A stretch of 64,000 nucleotides of DNA from Lucifuga dentata (lineage: Eukaryota; Chordata; Actinopteri; Ophidiiformes; Bythitidae), in contig VXCM01005571.1 in the NCBI GenBank assembly GCA_014773175.1, forward strand, positions 1-64,000, read 5' to 3'. Both the position numbers and the translations under genes were made by a program. Below, in pieces: positions 56,301 through 64,000 of this stretch. How positions within the stretch are numbered: the stretch's first letter is position 1; each line of letters opens with the position of its first letter. The notes below the pieces were generated by a model. That model saw only the letters and a list, made by a program, of their open reading frames with translations. It was not told the DNA's origin and searched no databases.

Positions 56301-58379
56301 GCATCTGTGTGCATGTGAGTACGATTGTATGTAGCTGATGTGCATCTGTGTCTGTGTGAGAATGTATTTTTACTCACAGATGCATTTGTAGGATGTGATG
56401 TGGTTGCATTTGAGCATACAGCAAGCTGCATGCTGTCAGCATCCAGTTGTGCATCCAGTAGATAAACACGTGACTCTCTGAACTGTATTTAAAACCTAAT
56501 GAATGTAGGCTCATTACTCACCAAGTAAACGGGGGATGGAGAGGGAGAGGAGGGAGATACCAACATGCATACCCCTCATTTGATGAAACCACCTCAGAAG
56601 GAAGCTATTTTTCTGTTAGGACATCTGGGCCAAACTGTATTTGAAAATAATTATAGATACAAGTTGTAATTTGTTTAGAGTATCAAATGTTCAATCTAAC
56701 TTTTCTGTTTATCTTGACACCTATTCTGGTTTCATATGGAATAACCACCTAATAGTCTTTTCTCCTGATTCCAGCAGTTAAGCTTTAAGTCTCAAAATGA
56801 AATAAATAATGATTTGACAATAAGATGGTAAGGTACAAAGAGGCTAAGCCAAAATGCTTGTGTTATGTAGAATGTGGATGACATGCAAGAAGAGCATAAA
56901 GATGTATGTTTGAAATTAAAAGCAAAAAGCTAAAGCATGTCTTTTGGAGATTTCTTTGGAGATATGACTTTCATGATGTAAATCATTGCTGTAGCATGAA
57001 GAATTTCTCTATATGTATACAACATCAACTATTAAGAAGGGTGATAACCATCTTATCTCAGCTTTTACATTATTTTTGTGATGCAAGTAATGTCAGTGTC
57101 TAAACACGCCCCATAGTTCTCTGATTGGCATATTTGGCTGTGCTCAGTCAAAAGACATTTCTTCTTCACAAGATCTAGTCTGGCTATGAGGCTAGTTCTT
57201 GAGAACAAGCCATGCCCACTCACTGACACCATGCTTCAAGGGTGTGCATGGTCAAAGAGCTGAATGGAGGTGAAGAAAAGAGCTGGTTTCCTCCACTGTG
57301 CCGGCTGATGCGCCCTCCTTGAATCAGGTTGACTGATATGTACTTACATCAGATCAATTTATAATTGTACAATTTGAAGACTGTTTGTATAAAAACGTGT
57401 TTTTGTGTCAATAAGTGGACAGACTGTGATTATCGTCACTGTGTCTCTGTGTCAGACAGCCTTTATCAAGCTCTGTGTGGCAGAACAGTTTGCCACATAA
57501 TGTCATACACTACTTGTCAGTGTGGATTAGAGTTTTTCAGGTTTGAGGGTTTTTCCAAGCCAGTCTGATTGCAAGAATGCTTGATAATCATTTGGTGGTA
57601 TAAAGTCATTATATTAAGACCAGCAACTGAGGATAGTGGCACTTTCTGACTAGCACCCAGGCTACCACAGTTGATAGCATAGCAAAATACTACCACTGCT
57701 ACTACTGGTAATACTACTGATATTAATACTAATAATTAAGGCAAGGTCCACCACTGTTTTCCATCTGCTCCAAATACTGCCACAAGTCTTATTTGTCGTA
57801 TTTGTTTAATGCTTAATTTTGATCTCTCATTTCATTCTTTACCTTTGTGCCCAAACCTTGACACTCACCCAGGGGCAGATCCAGGTTTTAAGGGCTGTTC
57901 ACATTCGCTACGTCTAGAACTTCACCCCCACCAGACATTTGAATAAAATAAGTTGATGACAAATTTTGCAAGACACTTTTTTTTTAAGCTATTTTTGTAG
58001 CTACGGAAATTCGATCTATTCAAGGGCTTCACAGCAGTGACAAAAGCACAAGGGACAGAAGTGGCCAAAATGATGTGTGAGCAGGACGGCTGGCCTCACT
58101 CTCCATGACAGCATGAGGAGCACAGCAGTCTGGGAGGAATTTAAGAGACAATCTGCTGCTCCTGTCAGTTGATGTAGCTTGTGAACTCAATTTTATGTCC
58201 CCAGGGATCCAAAACTTGTGAAGAGGACTTTTCAGCTTAGTTTACAGTAAACAATGTCTTGTTGCAGTAAAGACAGCCCAGAATATGTTTCCACTAAAAG
58301 AAAGTGAGGAGAATATAGAGAGAAAATGCCAAAGAGATGCTCATTATGGTCCAAAGGCCCTCAAAGTACATATACAGTA
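53390..58379. other. Unique non-coding sequence
   Basis: The longest stretch of the window free of tracts and recognisable repeats. All open frames are short (92 codons or fewer) and without domains. I see nothing to annotate. Confidence 0.45.
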
Positions 58380-58402
58380 CATATATATATATATATATAT
58401 CT
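58380..58402. repeat. (AT)n microsatellite
   Basis: Short AT tract ending in CTATATAAG. Confidence 0.9.
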
Positions 58403-61400
58403 ATATAAGAAAAAGGCTCAGCATCTGTGCAGACGTCTCTATCAGGCTGGTGCACTGTTTTACTGTCTGACAAATCAAAGAGCCCATATATGATGGCTTA
58501 AGGAAGACTTCAACTTCATTTCCACATTGCAGTATTTTACAGTAAACAATAAAAATGCCTGGCTCAGAGTGCAACTGATTTGTGCAGCTGGATATTTCAG
58601 ACACGGTGTAACACACACTCAGCGTAAACACTGTGCTCTGAAGAAATGTGCAGCGACTATTCCCGCAGGACTGGGAACACTAATATGAATGATTGAAGGA
58701 CACAAAAAAGGGGCAGGAGTAAAGAGCAAGAGGAACTGTGGAGTGGTGAAGAAACAAGCGTGGGGATAAAAAGAGAGATGCAGAGGATAAGGAAAGAGAG
58801 AGAGAAATGGGAGAAAGGGTTGAGAAAGAGGGATGTAATCCATGATCCAAATGGAGGGCGGCTTGCTGTTGGGAGCAGCAGGGGATTGGGACTCTCAGTT
58901 AATGTGATGGGCATGCTGGGTAAAAATAGCCCAGGGAAGCAGGCTGGGAGTCCTCCATGATGAATAATACACAGAGGAAGAGGGGGAAGGAGGAGTGAGG
59001 GGAGGGGGCACTGGGCACATAGATAGTAATATAATTAATTACAGGAATTGTGCTTTCTCATTGTCTAATTTCTATAAAGACAAATACAGATGATTTTTTT
59101 CACTCCTTTATACAGAAAAAATATCAGTATATGAAGGTTGCAGATATGTCAAAAGACACCACAACTCATGTGAGACCAGAACACAGAGCGTTACAAAACC
59201 ATTTGGGTCTTAACAGAAGTGAAAGGAGAAATGTGGGCTTTTATCCCCACTCTGTCCACTGAGACACAAGGATATGCACTAAGCTCTTTCTATCAAATAT
59301 TCACACGGGGAGAAACAGCTTGTGATGGATCCCCATGGATCTGCCTAAAACACTTTGTACTGCTTGTCAATACAGGTACATTTTGTTCTATAAACTCAAC
59401 AGGCAGCACTGTTAGAAATTTCATTTTCTTTCGATGAAAACCGCTCACTGCTTTTGTGTGAACTACTTAGTATTACTAGAACATTATAAGACAAAAAAAA
59501 AAAAAAAAAAAAAGACAGTCCAAGTGAGCAAATGAATACTAAAAATGCGGTGTTTTGTGGATAGTGTCAGCTGCTTTGTAGGTATTAAAACTCACTATAA
59601 AAATGCTATTTATTTTTACATGTACTATACTTACTGTAGTTTCTATCACTTTGTTTATTCTACATTGTAAAAATGAAGAGTAGAGGAAAAAAACCTGAAG
59701 AAAAGCTAAAATATATAACTTAATTATATAAATTTTGCTTTTGGGTTTGTCTGACATGGAAATTTCACTTTTAGTCACAAGCATCATGCACATTTGCAGT
59801 TTTGACTTGAGTTAACTTAAGTAGGTTACACAACTTAAAAATCAGCAGGAGCCAGGAATCAAATCTTTCAAAGCCTTTCTGTGTACATTCTCCACAAAAA
59901 AAGGAGTTAAAAAGAGAGATGCATGGAGATATGTCAACTTAAATCTTTGCATCTCAGCAACTAAGAGGTTCATAAGTAACCAAATGATTTGAAAAATTAA
60001 AAAAAAAAAAAAAAAAAAACAGGAACTGATTACTCAGTGTTAATCAATGGGTTTCTCCTACCAGGATAAAGTAAAACACAGAACTGTAAACTGATATCGT
60101 TCTCAAATGGTCTTTTAATACGAAGATTAACAACAGCAGATGTTAATGTTAATGATGGCGTGGATGGTTTGTTTACATTAATAATATCTTAAATTAAGTA
60201 GTAAAACAACCCTATATTTTCAATTATGATCAACTCAAACATGGCCAACATGGCAAATTCAGCTTTACATGGTTACAAACATTAAGAATGGAGACTTTAA
60301 GCATGCAAGTCGTGTGACTGAGATCTATAAGTAACAGGACTGCGATGAAAAATGGGTTTGTCTTCCTCTCCCTCTTCTTGTCAGTTTGTATGCACGATTT
60401 GTCTTGATGTCAAGATAAACAAAAGTTAACACTTCTTCTGATGTAAAAATGGAATTAATTTCAAAAGTTGGTTTTCCTACATTCTATAACTCAGGATGAT
60501 GCGTAATTAGAACTTTATCGTTTTGAAATACTTTGAATTGGATCATAATTAAAGAGAGAAAGGTATGAGGATGTTCAAAAGTGCTAAAGCAAGAATATAG
60601 TTTAGTTAACTGGAACAACTTAAATTATTTCTAAATCCTGACTTGTAATGTGTAATCCTAATCCTCATTTGCAATTCTTATTTATGTCAAAGAGTCTAAG
60701 ATGATGTTTTTACAGTGAACTTAATTTTATCTGACCTTTCCACAGTAGGTGTACTATATGTGTTTTGGGCTCATTATGGAGTAGAAAATATCACACCTGC
60801 AAAACTGAAATCTATTACATGTCAAATTTAACAATGAAGTGTATTTTGGCTACAGTTCTTTAATAAGTGCCAGCAGCAGCTCATTGTTTGAGCTTCCCTC
60901 GTGGAAAATTGATTGCCATGAGCATTATGTTGCTGAATGAGTTTGTTTACCCAGTTCAGTTTACAAAAATGACAGGGGAGATGTTGCGGCTACAGAGTTC
61001 TAAATTATCTAATCATGCTGTCTCTCAATAACAACACAAAACACTGACGAGTTTGTCTCCGTTTGTGAAAAGGTGGACAAATGACAGTCTGCTGCTTGAC
61101 TGACAGTCTCACAGATTGACCATAATGGCTTACAAATTGCCAATTCATCTCTGGGGTGGAGCGCTTTTACAATAATGACACGTCTGTGCATATCTAGGAA
61201 AATGGTCCACAGTAATCACAATATTTTTAAAATAACTATAGCCTATTAAAATAGAACCTAAATATATGTGGGTCTCTAATGGTGCTTTTGACTGAATGGG
61301 TCACTGAATGGAGATTATGAAGCACTTTAAGATGGTCAGAATCCAATCAGGGTTACATTGACTTTAATCCTGCATGGATCGTTGCTAAATCATCATCATC

Positions 61401-62814
61401 TTCTTCTTCTTCTTCATTAGTATTATCTGGATTTGTGGCTTACTGATTGGATAAAACTTCCTCTGCATGTGTGTGAGTACATGTGCACATGTACATTAAC
61501 GACATGTGAGTATGTATGTGTGTGTGTGTGTCGGGGGAAAGGAAAGTGTGTGGTGAAGGATGTTTTCCACAACCAGAGACTAAAAATGGACTTAAAGTGC
61601 CTTCCATCTCCATTTCCCGCTGGAAATAAAACCCACATTCAAATATTTAAATGACAATGGTGGAGTGACATTGAACCCTTTTAGCAGATTTATCAACTCA
61701 AGTAGAAAGCATGAAGGCACACAAAGTGAAAAAGTTGATACCAGTGAATAAAAGCGGACAGATAGAACAGTATATCTACTTTGGAACTTAGCTATTTTAT
61801 TTATTTGATGCTTTGTTTAGTCAAATCTGCTCTTCACAGTAAAACACAGTAAAACAGCTTTACACATATAAAGTTTGTTTATAAAATCACAAGAGGATAA
61901 TACCAGCGCTACAATTGGCTTTGTGAGCAGAATGTACAGTAGGAAAAGAACTATTTCAAAATAATTAGTGTTACAAAATGAGTATGGGGGTTGCATGTAA
62001 CTTTACTAAACCAAATACTTATACTCTACAAAGCTTAGTTTCTTTCATCATTAATCTGGTTTGAAGGTAGGTATGCTTCAATCAAGCTGTCTCAGCTGAA
62101 ATTTACCAATGACTTGATCTGTGGTCGGTACTTAACTTGTTGAATTTAAAATAATTAAGGCAAATATGTAACTAACTCAAAATGCATTCAAGCTCTGTGA
62201 GTTTGGGCTGTTACAGACAGAAAGAGTGCCATACATACACATTAAAAGAGTCAATTGATAAGATATGAGCCTAGCATAGAAATAAAAATCTATCGCAGAG
62301 GTGTTGCACTGTATGTTAATTTTTTCAACATAATCTAATTTACACTCAAAACAGGTTCCAATTTAAGCCTTTTTCCTGTTTGGGAAGAGGTCGAAGCAGC
62401 CAGCAAATACATAATCACTGCACATTGGCCTAGTTTGTAAGGCTCACAGCTTCTTTGAAACCACTAAGACTTACAGTATATATTATAATTGCTGAGCTCA
62501 AATTAATATAACTGATGTGCAAAAACATCAAAGGAATTAAATTCCTTCCACAAAAAAAAAAAATATAATATATCTTGCTGACTTCCTTATGTGTCAGGCT
62601 TGCATGTGAATGGCTGTTAAACTAAGAAGAAATGTTCCCAATATCACGCATACAGAAATTACTCTGGCAATTATCAAAATGTAAATGATTTGGTCAAAAA
62701 TATTTTGACTGTAGAAAGTGGGATAATGTTTTCACTGAACACTGGGTGAGCAGCTTTCACTTAAATGAACTGATAAGGACTGGATTCCTCGTCAAAAGTT
62801 TATTACATCCATGT
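58403..62814. other. Unique non-coding sequence
   Basis: Contains A runs at 59493-59512 and 60000-60019, (CAT)n(CTT)n at 61390-61415 and a short GT tract at 61518-61530. No coding signal. Confidence 0.4.
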
Positions 62815-64000
62815 TTTAAAAAAAAAAAGAAAAAGGGGGGGTAAAGGAGGAGGGGGNCATGTGGGGCTGATCCTAAGTGGTTGTGGGTGCTGGGGGCTAG
62901 AGGATGTAGGGTGGGGTCCCTGCGTCCTGTCTCACTGTGGTCTCGTGGCCCGTCCTCGGTGCCCGTGGGGTGCCTGGAGCACTGTGGCCTGGTGTGATGC
63001 TGGACATCTCTGTGGGGCTCTGAGGATCTCCCTATGGGGGGCAGCTTGCTGATGGGGGCGGGTGTCGTGGTTGGTACTGGGGGATGCTGTTCCGCTCGCA
63101 CTTGCTTGGCCTCCTCGCATTGGACTTGGGCGTGTGGGGGTCCGGGTGTGGACGGTGCGGCTGGGGTCNNNNNNNNNNNNNNNNNNNNNNNNNNNNNNNN
63201 NNNNNNNNNNNNNNNNNNNNNNNNNNNNNNNNNNNNNNNNNNNNNNNNNNNNNNNNNNNNNNNNNNNNNNNNNNNNNNNNNNNNNNNNNNNNNNNNNNNN
63301 NNNNNNNNNNNNNNNNNNNNNNNNNNNNNNNNNNNNTTGGTTGGGGGGTCTGCTGTGTGTGTGTCTGGCTTCGGGTGTCTAGGTTCCGTCCCTTACCGGG
63401 TCTCGCCCTCACCAGCTTGGCGGGCCTTGCTCATGTGCGGGACATGGGTTGGCCCTTGGCCCCTCATGCCCCACCACTGGCATTCTACCCCTGTGGTGTT
63501 GTGGCCCGTGAGGTGTGGGGCCGGGGCCCTCCCGGTGGGCCGCTGCCTGCACCCCGCGCCCTTCCCCCTGGGCCTGGGGGTACCTCTTGCGCTTCCATTG
63601 GGGGGGGGTGCGCCTCGGGGTGTTGCCTGGCCTGCTCTTCCGATGGTCTATTTGTCTGCTCCGGTGGTGCATGTGGGTGCCCTTCCTGGCTCCTGGGCTC
63701 GTCCGTTGTCCTGATTCTTCTCTGTCCCCCTGGGGGCTCTGCTTCCTGGATGTCTTTCCATCTGGGGTGTGCCAGCTGTGTGGCTTCTGTCGGGCTTGGA
63801 GTGGTACCCATGCTTTGGTAAGGTTCTGTGTTTAGGTCCCAGCCTGACACACCAGCTACAATTGCGACCCGATCTTAAGCAGTGACCTGGGTCTCTGAGG
63901 TTGCTGGGACCTGTGTTTGAGGCCATCACCACCACTTAGTGCTGGGTGTTCTCGGGAGGATCAGGACTCTGGTGATCTGGATTTGGTGTATGAAACTTCA
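62815..64000. mobile_element. GC-rich block, probably part of a retroelement
   Basis: After an A run and GGGGGG stretch (62815-62857, N at 62857) the composition jumps from about 37% to about 65% GC and stays there to the window edge. The text is biased: G/T-rich words (GTGGGGCTGATCC, GGGTGTCGTGG) on the plus strand, and proline/arginine-rich open frames on the minus strand because GC-rich DNA has few stops. The uniform skew resembles a GC-rich leader or gag-like region of a fish LINE or LTR element that I recall as common, but I cannot name the family. A 168-N gap lies inside. Confidence 0.4.
63169..63336. other. Sequence gap (168 N)
   Basis: Unresolved sequence inside the GC-rich block. 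Frames of up to 245 codons drawn across it are not evidence of a gene. Confidence 1.

Noticed and set aside
63034..63821. Frames up to 245 codons in the GC-rich block
   Set aside because: They cross a 168-N gap and lie in GC-rich, stop-poor DNA. Overlapping frames are open in several registers on both strands.
1..64000. CRISPR array, bacterial operon, defence system or phage
   Set aside because: No regularly spaced direct repeats with unique spacers, no ribosome-binding-site-led gene strings. The sequence is clearly vertebrate-like.

Overview
The window looks like non-coding DNA from a teleost fish nuclear genome. The evidence is roughly 60-65% AT, a very high density of (GT)n, (GA)n, (CT)n and (GATA)n microsatellites, and fragments of transposable elements typical of teleosts: hAT transposons, a tRNA-derived SINE, a Penelope-like retroelement, a LINE and short inverted-repeat elements. 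I find no prokaryotic features and no complete host protein gene, and nothing I can name as a host exon. Almost every open reading frame of 60-150 codons is either a translated simple repeat or what chance predicts.

Layout. 1-66 is the tail of a LINE. 850-2290 is a microsatellite cluster. 3334-4444 is a 1.1-kb hAT transposon with an exact 8-bp target duplication and a BED zinc-finger exon; it appears to sit inside an older repeat. 5848-6650 and 50865-51490 are two copies of one dispersed repeat. 8745-8911 is a hAT relic. 14690-15198, 16077-16478, 30206-30325, 33311-33452 and 41438-42043 are five members of one TA-flanked inverted-repeat family (called here the AAGGACC family). 17115-18610 is a LINE coding remnant split by a hAT-like element. 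29218-29553 is a tRNA-derived SINE with a 13-bp target duplication. 35390-35700 is a CpG-richer patch next to CT repeats that could be a promoter or 5' exon. 37430-38960 (minus strand) is a broken Penelope-like element with reverse transcriptase and GIY-YIG parts and a hammerhead-like motif near its 3' end. 48937-49537 is a 601-bp hAT element with an 8-bp target duplication and the first 40 codons of a transposase. 62858-64000 is an abruptly GC-rich block, probably part of a retroelement.

The assembly is imperfect. There are two sized gaps (32323-32623 and 63169-63336), a 5-N run at 45765 and about sixteen single Ns. At least three single Ns are flanked by exact copies of the same ~65-bp sequence, so those tandem duplications are probably unmerged contig ends.

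The parts do not form a pathway. The window is best read as intergenic or intronic DNA built up by successive transposon insertions, with several nestings that give a relative order of events. The most informative items are the five-copy inverted-repeat family, the two hAT elements with intact target duplications, the Penelope-like element with its ribozyme-like motif, and several short perfect inverted repeats.
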